Positions 6,872-15,748 of a DNA stretch of 50,879 nt are shown here, in pieces. The stretch comes from Acidobacteria bacterium UBA7540 (GTDB taxonomy: Bacteria; Acidobacteriota; Terriglobia; UBA7540). Both the position numbers and the translations under genes were made by a program. The DNA lies in NCBI GenBank assembly GCA_002478145.1, contig DLMI01000066.1, positions 1 through 50,879 of the forward strand. Reading direction: 5' to 3'. The notes beneath the pieces were generated by a model. That model did no database searches. It was not told the origin of the DNA and saw nothing but the letters and a program-made list of their open reading frames with translations. Within the stretch, counting starts at the first letter, position 1; each line of letters opens with the position of its first letter.

Positions 6872-8001
6872 TCCAGCCTCTTGTGAAAAGCGCGGGTGGC
6901 CAGCGTGATCAGCACCGCCGCAATGATCGCCAATGCGAGGACGTCGGCCGCCATAAGTCGCACCTCCGTGCCCTTCAGGAAGACGTTGCGCAGGATGGAA
7001 ACGTAATAACGCGCCGGCAAGATGCGCGTGATCCACTGCACGAAGACGGGCATCTGATCGATGGGAAAGACAAAACCGGAAAGAAGAAATACGGGCAACA
7101 GCGTCACCAGCAGAGCCAACTGGCTGGCCCCGAGCTGTGACTTGGCCGTGACCGAGAAAAAATACCCCACGGACAGCACCACAATCAGGAACAGCGCCGA
7201 GCAAGCAAACAGCACCGTCCAGCTTCCCCGGAAGGGAACGTCAAACCACCAGACCGCCGCCCCGGCGCAGAGCGCTGTATCCACCATCCCGATGACAAAA
7301 TAGGGAATCAGCTTTCCGGTCTGAATTTCCAGCTTGCGCACGGGTGTGGCGATGAGCTGTTCCATGGTGCCACGCTCCCACTCTCGCGCGATGGTGAGCG
7401 AGGTCAGGAATGCGCCCACGACGGCCATCACCATGGCCACCACGCCGGGCACGATATTGGCCATGCTTTCCAAGTCTTCATTGAACCATGTCCGTGGCTG
7501 GAAGGTGACGTTGGGTGTTACAGGCGGCAGGCCGTGGCGCTGCTGCCATTCGATCTGTATGTCCTGGGAGTAGGCTTGGATGATGCTCAGCGCGTAGCCC
7601 ATGCCGATGCTGGCGGTGTTGTTATCGCTGGCATCGAGCAGCGCTTGCACAGGGGCCTGCCCGCGTGAGTGGAGTTCTTCCGAAAATTGCGGCGGCACCA
7701 CCACGGCCACCGTGCAGGCGCTGCGGTCAACCTGCTGGACGACGTCGTGATAGTTTTCCGCCACATGTACAATCGTGAAATAGTCAGTGGCCTGGAAATG
7801 CTTCAGCAGGTCTTGACTGGTTTGTGTCGCGTCGCGGTCGTACACGCAGAGGGGAATGTGCTTGATGTCCAGATTCACACCGTAGCCGTAAATGACAAGC
7901 TGCACAAGCGGCATGGCGAAGATGATCAGGAGGCTGCGCGGATCTCGCCAGATCTGGATGACTTCCTTGCGCATCATGGCCAGGATGCGGCGCAGGCTCA
8001 T
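6868..8001 (-). CDS. ABC-2 type permease, first of the pair (YbhS/YbhR-like)
   Basis: 377 residues with the same layout as its partner: cytoplasmic N-terminus (RRILAMMRKEVIQIWRDPRS), one helix at about 24-42, a large outer domain, and a C-terminal membrane domain with EWERGTMEQLIATPVRKLEI in the coupling loop. It overlaps the ATPase upstream and the permease downstream by four bases each (ATGA), a sign of strict co-translation and equal stoichiometry. The two permeases are clearly diverged from each other, which fits a heterodimer rather than a recent duplication. Confidence 0.9.
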   Translation of the reverse strand: MSLRRILAMMRKEVIQIWRDPRSLLIIFAMPLVQLVIYGYGVNLDIKHIPLCVYDRDATQTSQDLLKHFQATDYFTIVHVAENYHDVVQQVDRSACTVAVVVPPQFSEELHSRGQAPVQALLDASDNNTASIGMGYALSIIQAYSQDIQIEWQQRHGLPPVTPNVTFQPRTWFNEDLESMANIVPGVVAMVMAVVGAFLTSLTIAREWERGTMEQLIATPVRKLEIQTGKLIPYFVIGMVDTALCAGAAVWWFDVPFRGSWTVLFACSALFLIVVLSVGYFFSVTAKSQLGASQLALLVTLLPVFLLSGFVFPIDQMPVFVQWITRILPARYYVSILRNVFLKGTEVRLMAADVLALAIIAAVLITLATRAFHKRLE

Positions 8002-8954
8002 GCGGCTCTCCCCGGTTTGGATTCACGCGCGGCGGTCAGGGCGACGAAGACGTCCTCGAGGCTGGGTGGAATCTGCTCCAGCCGGCCGACGCGGACCTGC
8101 CCGGCCTCCAGGGCCGCCCGGATTCCGGGCATGGCAGCCTGGGCGTCGGCGACGACGGCATGCAGACTGCTTCCAAAGACCGCCGCGTCAAGCACGCCCG
8201 GCGCTTGGCTCAGCGCTTCGAGTCCCGGCCCCAGCGGTTCGCATTCCACCAGCAGGAGCTGGCCTTTCATGGATCGAGTCTTCAGTTCTGTGGGCGTGCC
8301 CATGGCCACAATGCGCCCGCGATCGATCAACACCAGGCGATTGCAGTATTCGGCCTCGTCCATGTAGTGTGTGGTGACGAACACCGTGATGCCCTCGCCC
8401 ACCATCTGTTGGATCAATTCCCAAAATTGTCGGCGCGAGACGGGATCGACGCCCGAAGTCGGCTCGTCAAGAAAGACGATGGGGGGACGATGCAGCACCG
8501 CGCACCCCAGCGCCAACCGCTGTTTCCAGCCGACGGCCAGGGCGCGCGTGGGAGTTTGCTCGCGGCCTTCGAGTCCTGCCATGCGCAGCGCCCAGGCCAA
8601 ACGCTCCGGGAGAACCTTGGTGGGAACACTGTACAACCCGGCAAAAAAGCGCAGATTCTCAATAACTTTCAAATCGTTGTAGAGGGAAAATTTCTGCGAC
8701 ATGTAGCCAATCTGCTGGCGCACCGCTTCAGGCTCCTGGGCGACGTCAACCCCCGCCACCCGCGCGCGCCCGGAAGTGGGCAGGAGCAGGCCGCAGAGAA
8801 TACGGATGGTTGTGGATTTGCCCGCGCCGTTGGGGCCCAGGAAGCCGAAGATCTCCCCACGGTGCGCCTGGAAGCTGATTCGGTCCACCGCCACAAAGGT
8901 TCCGAAGCGCTTGGTCAGGTCTTCGACCACCACGGATGGCTCGCTTCCATTCAT
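7998..8954 (-). CDS. ABC transporter ATP-binding protein with LAVGW signature
   Basis: ATPase subunit of 318 residues. Walker A GPNGAGKST is at 40-48 and Walker B runs into IVFLDEPTSGVDP. The signature loop is LAVGWKQR instead of the usual LSGGQ; the related LPLGW variant is typical of one half of YbhF-like double ATPases. A DrrA-like C-terminal domain (about 225-318) ends SLEDVFVALTAARESK. In E. coli, YbhF carries both ATPase halves on one chain; here the second half is this separate gene, joined to the first by an ATGA overlap at 8951-8954. It most likely forms a heterodimer with the upstream ATPase, with the non-canonical loop perhaps making one ATP site weak. Confidence 0.92.
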   Translation of the reverse strand: MNGSEPSVVVEDLTKRFGTFVAVDRISFQAHRGEIFGFLGPNGAGKSTTIRILCGLLLPTSGRARVAGVDVAQEPEAVRQQIGYMSQKFSLYNDLKVIENLRFFAGLYSVPTKVLPERLAWALRMAGLEGREQTPTRALAVGWKQRLALGCAVLHRPPIVFLDEPTSGVDPVSRRQFWELIQQMVGEGITVFVTTHYMDEAEYCNRLVLIDRGRIVAMGTPTELKTRSMKGQLLLVECEPLGPGLEALSQAPGVLDAAVFGSSLHAVVADAQAAMPGIRAALEAGQVRVGRLEQIPPSLEDVFVALTAARESKPGRAA

Positions 8955-9907
8955 AAAGGTTTCGTTCCCCCGGCAGCTTCTGGCGCGCTCTCGACGGCCG
9001 ATACAAACAAGTCCTCAATGGTCGCCGCTACGGGCTGGATGGAATCGTAAATGACGCCGGCGGATTCCAGCCGCGCGCGCAAATCCGGCAGCCGGCGAGC
9101 GGCTTGGTCCACAAACAGGTGGACGCGGTCGCCCACCAGCAACGCACTGCGCACGCCGGGGGCGCCCGCCAACGCCGCGCGCACCTGCCCCGGCTGCGCC
9201 GCGTGCACCGCCAGAATCTCGCCGGGAAATCTCTTCTTCAGCTCCTCCGGCCGATCACAGAAAAGCATCCGTCCGCGATAGAGGAGCCCCACGCGATGGC
9301 AGCGCTCCGCTTCGTCAAGGTACGACGTGGAAGTGAGAATGGCTACGCCCTCGGCCACCAATGAATAGAGAATGCGCCAGAAATCCCGCCTTGATACGGG
9401 ATCGACTCCGTTGGTCGGCTCGTCGAGGAGGATCACCTTCGGCGTATGAATCAGCGCACAGACCAAGCCAAGCTTTTGCTTCATCCCGCCGGAAAGGTTC
9501 CCCGCCAAGCGGCTTCGGAAATCGCTCAGGCCCGCGGCTGCCAGCAATTCCTGGGAGCGCCGCTCGCGCTGCTTGCGACCGACTCCAAATAAATCCGCGT
9601 AAAACCGGAGGTTTTCGTCCGCCGTGAGATCTTCGTAGAGGCCAAATCGCTGCGACATGTAGCTCAGGAGCGACTTGGCGCCTTCCGGGTCGCGCACCAC
9701 GTCGCAGCCGGCGACCTTCGCCGAGCCCGAATCCGCGCTCATCACCCCCGCCAACATCCGCAGCGCGGTGGTTTTACCGGCGCCGTCCGGCCCCACCAAT
9801 CCGAAGATTTCTCCTGCGTACACTTCAAAACTGAGCCCGTCGACGGCGCGCACTTCACCGAATTGCTTGGTCAGCGAGGAAACGATGATGGCAGGAGGGG
9901 TGCTCAT
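8951..9907 (-). CDS. ABC transporter ATP-binding protein with canonical signature
   Basis: 318 residues, the same length as its partner but with canonical motifs: Walker A GPDGAGKTT at 39-47, signature NLSGGMKQK, Walker B VILLDEPTNGVDP, and switch segment ILTSTSYLDEAERC. The C-terminal regulatory part has the DrrA-like fold and ends AATIEDLFVSAVES. It follows the HlyD-like gene after 10 bp and overlaps the next ATPase by four bases. Together the two correspond to the N- and C-halves of YbhF. Confidence 0.93.
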   Translation of the reverse strand: MSTPPAIIVSSLTKQFGEVRAVDGLSFEVYAGEIFGLVGPDGAGKTTALRMLAGVMSADSGSAKVAGCDVVRDPEGAKSLLSYMSQRFGLYEDLTADENLRFYADLFGVGRKQRERRSQELLAAAGLSDFRSRLAGNLSGGMKQKLGLVCALIHTPKVILLDEPTNGVDPVSRRDFWRILYSLVAEGVAILTSTSYLDEAERCHRVGLLYRGRMLFCDRPEELKKRFPGEILAVHAAQPGQVRAALAGAPGVRSALLVGDRVHLFVDQAARRLPDLRARLESAGVIYDSIQPVAATIEDLFVSAVESAPEAAGGTKPL

Positions 9908-9917
9908 GGCGCACTCA

Positions 9918-10904
9918 CTACTTCAGTTTGATAATGGCGTCTGCCGGCATTCCGGGCTTCAGCTCCCGGTTGGGATTCTCCACATCCACTTTGACCCGGT
10001 AAACCAGCGTGACACGCTCTTTCTCCGTCTGCACGCTCTTGGGAGTGAATTCCGCCTCCGAAGAGACGAATGAAATCCGGCCGTGATAAATCTTGTCAGG
10101 ATAAGTATCGGTCCGCACATCAACCACCTGCCCCCAGTGCACTTTGCCGAGATCCGTCTCGGGCACATATACCCGGACCCACAGATGGTCCAGGTCGGCG
10201 AGGGTCACGACCGGCGTACCGGGTGAGACGACCTCTCCCAACTCCGCCTGCCGCACCAGCACCACTCCGTTGAAGGGCGCGCGCAGCACCGTGTACGTCA
10301 GCCGGATGCGGGACATTCGCAGGTTCTGGTCTGCTTGGTGAACATTGGAGTGCTCGACGGCAAGTTCTTCCTTGCGCGTTCCTTCCACGAGTTCGTTGTA
10401 GATTTGCTGCACACGCTCATAAGTAGCCTGGGCGCGGGTGACGTTGGTGGCGGCCAAGTCGCGCGTCTGTCCCGGGATTTCGTCCTTTTCGTAAAGCGCC
10501 TGGTAACGCGCGTAATCTTTCTTCTTCTGCTCGAGGTCCGCCTGAGCGTCGAGCACCGCGAGCTTGGCGGCCTCGATGTCTTGCGTCCGGCTGCCCGCCA
10601 GGCCGAGGGCGAGTTGCCGGTCCCGCACGCGAATAAAAGATTCGTCCTCCGCCACTTGTTGCCGGTAGTCATCGTTATCGAGCCGCGCCAGCAAGTCGCC
10701 GGATTTCAGCGCCATGCCTTCCTCCACCGGCAGAGCGATGATGCGGCCGGGCACCTTGAAGCTGACCAAGCTTTCGTGCGCCTCAATGTTGCCGGAGAGC
10801 TTGAGCACGTTTGCCACGGCGGGCTTGCGGAACCACTGGGGATAGAAGTAAACCACGGCGCCGCCAATCGCCAATAACAGCAGGAGCGGAATCACGCGTT
10901 TCAT
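9918..10904 (-). CDS. HlyD-type membrane fusion protein (YbhG-like)
   Basis: Periplasmic adaptor of 328 residues, close to E. coli YbhG (about 332). An N-terminal membrane anchor (IPLLLLLAIGGAVVYFY) is followed by a biotinyl-lipoyl half (GNIEAHESLVSFKVPGRI at about 40-57), a long helical hairpin of about 80-200 (AKLAVLDAQADLEQKKKDYA), the second lipoyl half (LRAPFNGVVLVRQAELGEVV), and a beta-barrel region ending with NRELKPGMPADAIIKLK. It links the ABC pump in the inner membrane to the outer-membrane channel encoded just upstream. A GAGG lies about ten bases before the ATG. Confidence 0.92.
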   Translation of the reverse strand: MKRVIPLLLLLAIGGAVVYFYPQWFRKPAVANVLKLSGNIEAHESLVSFKVPGRIIALPVEEGMALKSGDLLARLDNDDYRQQVAEDESFIRVRDRQLALGLAGSRTQDIEAAKLAVLDAQADLEQKKKDYARYQALYEKDEIPGQTRDLAATNVTRAQATYERVQQIYNELVEGTRKEELAVEHSNVHQADQNLRMSRIRLTYTVLRAPFNGVVLVRQAELGEVVSPGTPVVTLADLDHLWVRVYVPETDLGKVHWGQVVDVRTDTYPDKIYHGRISFVSSEAEFTPKSVQTEKERVTLVYRVKVDVENPNRELKPGMPADAIIKLK

Positions 10905-10947
10905 AGCTTTTTTACCTCTTCCTAATAAACTTCACCCCGCGGCCGGC

Positions 10948-12318
10948 TCAGGGCTCGGCGAGGTATGTTTGGTAAATCTTTTCGGTTCCCCCCAGCGAGC
11001 GCACGAGGGCCATGACGGCGTCGGCGTGCCGCGCCAAGGCCATGATGCGGTCATCCTGCGCGCTGGCCAAGCTGGCCTGCGCGGTCACCACCTCGATGTT
11101 ATCCGTCATCCCGTTACGGAAACGGTCTTGCGCCAGGCTCAGCTCGCGTTCTGCCAGATGGAGGGCTGCTTCGGTGACGGTCACCTGATTCTCGGTGGAT
11201 TCCAGGTCCAGCACCGCCTTGCGCAGCTCCTGCTCGATCTCGCGGTTGAGGTCGTCAATCTGCGCGTTCAGTCGTTTCAACTGGCTTTGGAGTTCCGTTT
11301 TCTCTCCCGCGCGGTCCCGGTCAAACAAGGTGACGGTGAGCGTTCCCTGAATCTCGCCGGTTCCCGCCATGGAGGCGAAAGTGCGCCCGATGGCTCCATA
11401 ATCGCCGTTAACCGACAGGGTGGGGAGATAGCGCGCCCGCGAGGCCTTGAGCTGCTCGACAATTGAATCTCGCTGCTTGAAAAGCGCGGCGTAGTCGGAT
11501 CGCGCCTCGAGGGCGGAGTGCAGCGCCTGGTCTGCATCGGTTGATTCCACGTGATGGAATTTCAAGGGCTCGGCCAAGTCCAGCGGGGCGCCGGGGCTCA
11601 GTCCGAGGAAATGGGCAAGGACGAGTAGAGAAGTCTGATAAGTGTTGCGCGCTACCAGCAGGTTCTGCTGGTCCCGCGCCAGTTGCACCTGCGCGCGAAC
11701 CACGTCCACAGCGGTTGCCAGTCCCTGGGCGTGTTGATCGCGCGCCAATTTCTCCAGGGTTTCCGAAGTCGTCACGCGACTTTCCGCCGCGGCTGCTTCC
11801 GCGGCGGAAGCCTGGGCGTCAAGATAAAGCCCTGCGCCCTGGCGGATCACCAAATCGCGCGCGTCTTGATAGTCGAGCTTGGCGGCCTCCTCTTGTTTTT
11901 CGCTGGCCTTCCAGTTGTGGTAGGAGTGGCGGTCAATCAAGGATTGGCTGGCCGAGAGGCGGAAATCATAATGCGCGAACGGACCGACGACGGCAGGAAT
12001 CGTGGGAAAGGTAATTCCCATGATGGGAGGAATCGTGGGAAAGGAAATTCCCATGGCGCGCAAATCGATATTCTCGCGGTTGGCCAACGAGTTTCCGTTG
12101 ACGTGCGGCAGCAAGGAAGCCCCCCGCCGCTCGCGCGTGCCTTCCAATTCCTCCACTTGCGCACTCGCCACGCGCACGCTGAGGTTCTGCTTCAGCGCCA
12201 AGCTAATCGCTTCCCTCAGCGTCAAACGCCGCGGAGCGGTCTGTTGCGCATGCACGGGCGCTCCGCCCGCAAACGACAACGCCACGAACAATGTGACCCA
12301 CCTTGCTCTCGACCGCAT
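10948..12318 (-). CDS. TolC-family outer membrane efflux protein
   Basis: Outer-membrane channel of 456 residues. A signal peptide (about 1-25, ending PVHAQQTA) is followed by two outer-membrane efflux repeats, each starting with a long helix such as LTLREAISLALKQNLSVRVA, and typical late motifs (RDQQNLLVARNTYQTSLLVL, RFRNGMTDNIEVVTAQASLA). The frame is open to 12351, but GGAGAAGG lies just before the ATG at 12318, so this start is chosen. Residues near 75-95 hold a short duplication (GISFPTIPPIMGITFPTIPA). In the homologous E. coli operon no such gene is present; here the operon supplies its own channel. Confidence 0.92.
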   Translation of the reverse strand: MRSRARWVTLFVALSFAGGAPVHAQQTAPRRLTLREAISLALKQNLSVRVASAQVEELEGTRERRGASLLPHVNGNSLANRENIDLRAMGISFPTIPPIMGITFPTIPAVVGPFAHYDFRLSASQSLIDRHSYHNWKASEKQEEAAKLDYQDARDLVIRQGAGLYLDAQASAAEAAAAESRVTTSETLEKLARDQHAQGLATAVDVVRAQVQLARDQQNLLVARNTYQTSLLVLAHFLGLSPGAPLDLAEPLKFHHVESTDADQALHSALEARSDYAALFKQRDSIVEQLKASRARYLPTLSVNGDYGAIGRTFASMAGTGEIQGTLTVTLFDRDRAGEKTELQSQLKRLNAQIDDLNREIEQELRKAVLDLESTENQVTVTEAALHLAERELSLAQDRFRNGMTDNIEVVTAQASLASAQDDRIMALARHADAVMALVRSLGGTEKIYQTYLAEP

Positions 12319-12361
12319 GGACCTTCTCCTTTGCCGCGCCGTCTCGATCACCCCGAGGCTT

Positions 12362-13009
12362 TCAAAGCGGGTGCTTCCGCAGGCTGTTCAATACGAACTC
12401 CAGGTGCGCCTTGCTGTAGGCGCCAAGGTCGAGCCGGTGCCGCTCCCCGTGAAGCAGTTGCCACATGATGGCCAGAACGCCGGGCGCGACCAGAATCTGC
12501 GGAAATTGCGCGGCCTTCGTCTGCCGGAACTCACCCGTAGCCACACCCTTCTTGAGCACCCGGCGGACCCGATTCAAACCGCGCCCAATAACCTCCCGAT
12601 GGTAAATGTCGGCAAGCTGAGGAAATCTGCCGCTCTCGGCAATGAGGATGCGAACGATAGACCGCGCCTTGGCGTTTCTCACCACCTGGTACATCTGCGA
12701 AAGCAGCTCGCGAAGCAATTCTTCCGCCGACCCGCTGAACATCCCCGTCAGGGCGTCAATGCGCTTTTGAATCAAAGTGCGGACCACCGCCCGAAAGAGC
12801 CGTTCCTTATCCCGGAAGTAGAGATAGATCGTTCCCTTGGCGATGCCCGCCCGATTCGCCACATCCTCGAGGCGGGTAGCCGCATATCCGTTGGCTCCAA
12901 ACTCCTCGAGAGCGGCCGAGAGGATCTGCTCCTCGCGCTCTAGCTTCTGTTTTCGCTGTCGAGGGGATGGTTTCGCGGCACTCAGTCGCGCTGAACGCTC
13001 TGCTATCAT
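12362..13009 (-). CDS. TetR-family repressor of the efflux operon
   Basis: 215 residues. The helix-turn-helix lies at about 40-75 (TRLEDVANRAGIAKGTIYLY is the core, preceded by ILSAALEEFGANGYAA); the remaining 140 residues form a ligand and dimer domain whose end (LDLGAYSKAHLEFVLNSL) is of the CecR/AcrR style. It is the first gene of the operon, 43 bp before the channel gene, as cecR precedes ybhGFSR in E. coli. A palindrome 17 bp before its start, inside the predicted transcript start region, is the obvious target, so I infer that it represses itself and the pump and is released by a pump substrate. GGGAGAG supports the ATG at 13009. Confidence 0.92.
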   Translation of the reverse strand: MIAERSARLSAAKPSPRQRKQKLEREEQILSAALEEFGANGYAATRLEDVANRAGIAKGTIYLYFRDKERLFRAVVRTLIQKRIDALTGMFSGSAEELLRELLSQMYQVVRNAKARSIVRILIAESGRFPQLADIYHREVIGRGLNRVRRVLKKGVATGEFRQTKAAQFPQILVAPGVLAIMWQLLHGERHRLDLGAYSKAHLEFVLNSLRKHPL

Positions 13010-13025
13010 CGGTCTCTCCCTGTAT

Positions 13026-13043
13026 TGACTGAACAGTCAGTCA
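13026..13043 (-). promoter_or_regulatory. Candidate TetR operator
   Basis: TGACTGAACAGTCA (13026-13039) is a perfect palindrome with six-base arms around AA, extended by a further GTCA so that the half-site is partly repeated. It lies between the promoter and the tetR ATG, about 9-26 bases after the expected transcript start. Palindromes of this sort and place are typical for self-repressing TetR proteins. Confidence 0.7.
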
Positions 13044-13058
13044 TTATTCATCGACAGA

Positions 13059-13087
13059 AAGATAGCTGCAATGAAACGTGTTGTCAA
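13059..13087 (-). promoter_or_regulatory. Promoter of the efflux operon
   Basis: On the minus strand TTGACA (13087-13082) and TATCTT (13064-13059) are separated by 17 bases, a near-ideal sigma-70 type promoter. Transcription would start near 13052. The remaining 13088-13374, up to the radical SAM gene, shows nothing else I can name. Confidence 0.7.
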
Positions 13088-13374
13088 CTGATTTTTGCCA
13101 GGCTTTTGTTCTCTCCTGCCATTGCCGGAAGCCCTCCAAAGAACAGGCGCTTCTGTGCAAGGGTCTCTGGAATTCCGCGTCCTCCGTTCATCCCGGTGAT
13201 CGCCTCCAGCACGCGCTGCCGGCGATGGACTAGTAACACTTGCGCGTGCAGCGATGCGCATGGGAATTCTGTGCCAGGATTGCCGTTTTGGGCTCCTGGA
13301 AATCAGGGATTTCACAGCAGACCGCCTCCCTTTGGAGGGTTACAGGAAGGAGGAAGCGAGCAGCTTCAACCCGC

Positions 13375-14598
13375 TTACGCTCGCCACACGCCGGGGATGG
13401 CTTGCTGGCAGTATTGGCATTTGCCGTTGTGGATGTGCACCGTGCTGACCGTGTACCCTGTACGTTCCACAACAATCTTGCGGCATTTGGGGCAATAAGT
13501 ATTCTCGGCGGGGTGGCCGGGCACATTGCCGATGTACACGTAGTGAAGACCCTCGGCGTCGGCGACGGCCTTGGCGCGCTCGAGCGTTTCCACCGGCGTG
13601 GGAGGAAGGTTCTTCAGAAGGTATTCGGGATGGAAGCGCGAGAAGTGGAGCGGAACGTCCGGTCCCAATTCGGACTTGACCCATTTGGCGAGGCCTTTGA
13701 ACTCCGCGTCGCTGTCGTTCAAAGTGGGGATCACAAGATAAACGATCTCATTCCATACCCCGTGCTTGCGGATGGTAACGAGGCCATCGAGCACCGGTTT
13801 CAGTTCGCCATTGACCACTTCCTTGTAGAACTTTTCTGAATAAGCTTTCAGGTCCACCTTGATGGCGTCCACTTGCCGGCACAATTTCTGCAGAGGCTCT
13901 TGTTGGATGTAACCGCCGGTGACCACCACGCTCTTGACGCCCAGGGCGTGACTAGCTTCGGCGCAATCGGCCATGTATTCGTAAAATATCACAGGCTCGC
14001 TGTAAGTGTAGGCGATGGTTGGGCACTTGTACTGCCCGGCCAACTCCGCCACCCTCTGGGGGGGCGCGTAGCTGCTCCGGACCTGCTCGGGGCGGACCTG
14101 GGAAATATCCCAGTTCTGGCACATCTTGCAGTTCACATTGCAGCCCGCGGTGGCAATGGAGAACGCGACGGTGCCAGGGAGAAAATGGAAGAAGGGCTTC
14201 TTCTCGATGGGATCAACGTGAGCCGTCACCACGCGGGAGTGAACCAGGGTGTAATAGGTGCCGCCGCGGTTTTCACGCACCCCGCAATAGCCGCGCTCCC
14301 GGTCGTCGATGACGCATTCGCGTGGGCAGAGCTTGCATTTGATCTTCCTGTAGGCCTGTTTATCGTAGAACCTGGCTTCCTTGATGAATTGCGAGTCGTC
14401 CTCCGCGAGCGAAGCAGCGAAGATGGGGACAGCATCCTGCCGCCCGATAACTGCCCCGGCGCAGGCGGCGAGGCAGGGAAGGGAAGCAGCCTTCAGAAAA
14501 GCTCGCCGGTCGAAGCCAAGGCTGCCGGTTTCTTCGGGGCTAACTCGCGGCGTCCGAGAAGAGGCCTCGAGGAGTTGCAAATCATATTTCATTGCCAT
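13375..14598 (-). CDS. amrS: AmmeMemoRadiSam-type radical SAM protein with Tat-like leader
   Basis: A radical SAM protein of 407 residues from the family near pyruvate-formate-lyase activases. The iron-sulfur motif CNVNCKMC is at 153-160. An N-terminal cysteine set (C88, C91, C95, C105) precedes it, and two CxxC pairs in CPKCRKIVVERTGYTV and CQYCQQAIPGVW close the protein, as in the family. Residues 28-50 read GFDRRAFLKAASLPCLAACA, a twin-arginine export signal. The 70-residue leader is extra compared with cytoplasmic members. The partners of the named system (AMMECR1 and Memo proteins) are not in the window. It overlaps the DUF362 gene by one base (TGATG) and is translated after it. The substrate is unknown to me. 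Confidence 0.88.
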   Translation of the reverse strand: MAMKYDLQLLEASSRTPRVSPEETGSLGFDRRAFLKAASLPCLAACAGAVIGRQDAVPIFAASLAEDDSQFIKEARFYDKQAYRKIKCKLCPRECVIDDRERGYCGVRENRGGTYYTLVHSRVVTAHVDPIEKKPFFHFLPGTVAFSIATAGCNVNCKMCQNWDISQVRPEQVRSSYAPPQRVAELAGQYKCPTIAYTYSEPVIFYEYMADCAEASHALGVKSVVVTGGYIQQEPLQKLCRQVDAIKVDLKAYSEKFYKEVVNGELKPVLDGLVTIRKHGVWNEIVYLVIPTLNDSDAEFKGLAKWVKSELGPDVPLHFSRFHPEYLLKNLPPTPVETLERAKAVADAEGLHYVYIGNVPGHPAENTYCPKCRKIVVERTGYTVSTVHIHNGKCQYCQQAIPGVWRA

Positions 14599-15608
14599 CA
14601 GACTTCCACCACCTTAATGTTTTGGGGATCGTTGGTCCCCAGACCGTGTTGCGGGTCGGCAGCCGTCGCGATGTAAACAGGCTCGCGCTTCATGTCCCTC
14701 AACGACTTCATGCCCACTTCGGCACGCTTCTTTTCGATGATTTGCCAGCCCGTGTGATCGAGCGCCACAGGGTCGTGCCCGACGATCAAGCCATTGTACG
14801 GCCAGGTCCAGTGAGGCATGAAAGAGGGCCCGCCCTCGTATTGTGCTGTGGTGGCGTCGCAGATGTGGAGGCGGACCTTGTGACGAATGGGGGGCAGCAT
14901 GAAAACGTCGGCCACGTAGGGATTGCCGACGTTCATGTGGTATTTGTTCGGGTTGTGGATGGCGCCAAACATACTCTTGAGCGCAATGGTCACGCCGGCG
15001 ATGCCGTGGTCCTTGAGCACAGGCAGATTGATGACGGCGTCGCAAACCTGGGTGAGAGTTCGCGAAACCAGACTTCCAACACTTCCGAAAGTAGCCAGTT
15101 CATCTTCGAATCCCAACGTATCGTTTCCGAAACAGCGAATTCCGGAGCCGCGCTCGACGATCTTGAAGCGCGCGCTTTCGAGGTCGGAATTCAGCCGGTC
15201 CCAAATGACGATTTCCTTGATGCCTGCCTGCTTGAGACGTTCGCAAATGGCGTCCACCAACTCCGGGCGCGTGGAATTGCCTCTGCCGGCAAGACAATTC
15301 ACCTTGAGCCCGACCACTTCGCCGGGCCGCGCGACCTTCCTCCAGGCCTCCAGGGATGAATCGCAGTCGTGCAAGGCCTGCATGGCACGGTCCAAGCAAT
15401 TGAGGAGCCGGGAGGAATCCAAGCTGGTGGGAGTGGACCTGAGGTTGGAGTCCCGGGAGATTACGAGACGCGATTGGGAAGGCGTGGCGCCAAACCCGGC
15501 TTGGGAACCAAGCCTACTGTAAGCCCCACTTGCCAACAGCGCGCCGCCGAGGGTGACGCTCTTCTCTAGAAAGGCACGCCGAGTTCTCTTGCATCCGTTT
15601 AACGGCAT
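14598..15608 (-). CDS. DUF362 protein with Tat-like leader
   Basis: 336 residues. The leader KRTRRAFLEKSVTLGGALLA (7-26) is a twin-arginine signal. The body carries the DUF362 pattern: GEVVGLKVNCLAGRGNSTRP, then INLPVLKDHGIAGVTIALKS followed by GAIHNPNKYH, and a late segment GHDPVALDHTGWQIIEKKRA. DUF362 proteins are related to iron-sulfur proteins of unclear reaction, and this one lacks an added ferredoxin domain. The downstream radical SAM gene overlaps it by one base, so the pair probably works together outside the cytoplasmic membrane. The region 15609-16219 in front of it holds only repeats. Confidence 0.88.
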   Translation of the reverse strand: MPLNGCKRTRRAFLEKSVTLGGALLASGAYSRLGSQAGFGATPSQSRLVISRDSNLRSTPTSLDSSRLLNCLDRAMQALHDCDSSLEAWRKVARPGEVVGLKVNCLAGRGNSTRPELVDAICERLKQAGIKEIVIWDRLNSDLESARFKIVERGSGIRCFGNDTLGFEDELATFGSVGSLVSRTLTQVCDAVINLPVLKDHGIAGVTIALKSMFGAIHNPNKYHMNVGNPYVADVFMLPPIRHKVRLHICDATTAQYEGGPSFMPHWTWPYNGLIVGHDPVALDHTGWQIIEKKRAEVGMKSLRDMKREPVYIATAADPQHGLGTNDPQNIKVVEV

Positions 15609-15748
15609 AAGAGTACCCCAGGTCTTCTTCAGGCGAGGGAGTCGGATATTTTCTTACCCCACTTACAGGCGGACGACCCTACCCCTTCTTGCGGGCAGGC
15701 ACTATTAATCTTGTAGCACGTCTTAGGCCAAATTGCCAGGGGAAGAAC

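Noticed and set aside
5723..7204. Long N-terminal extension of the last ABC-2 permease
   Set aside because: The extra 111 codons overlap the preceding permease gene in another frame; the ATG at 6871 gives the usual family start and an ATGA overlap.
8160..9050. 296-codon plus-strand frame across the ABC ATPases
   Set aside because: It is complementary to two overlapping ATPase genes with intact Walker motifs; the translated product is His- and Gln-rich and resembles no protein family.
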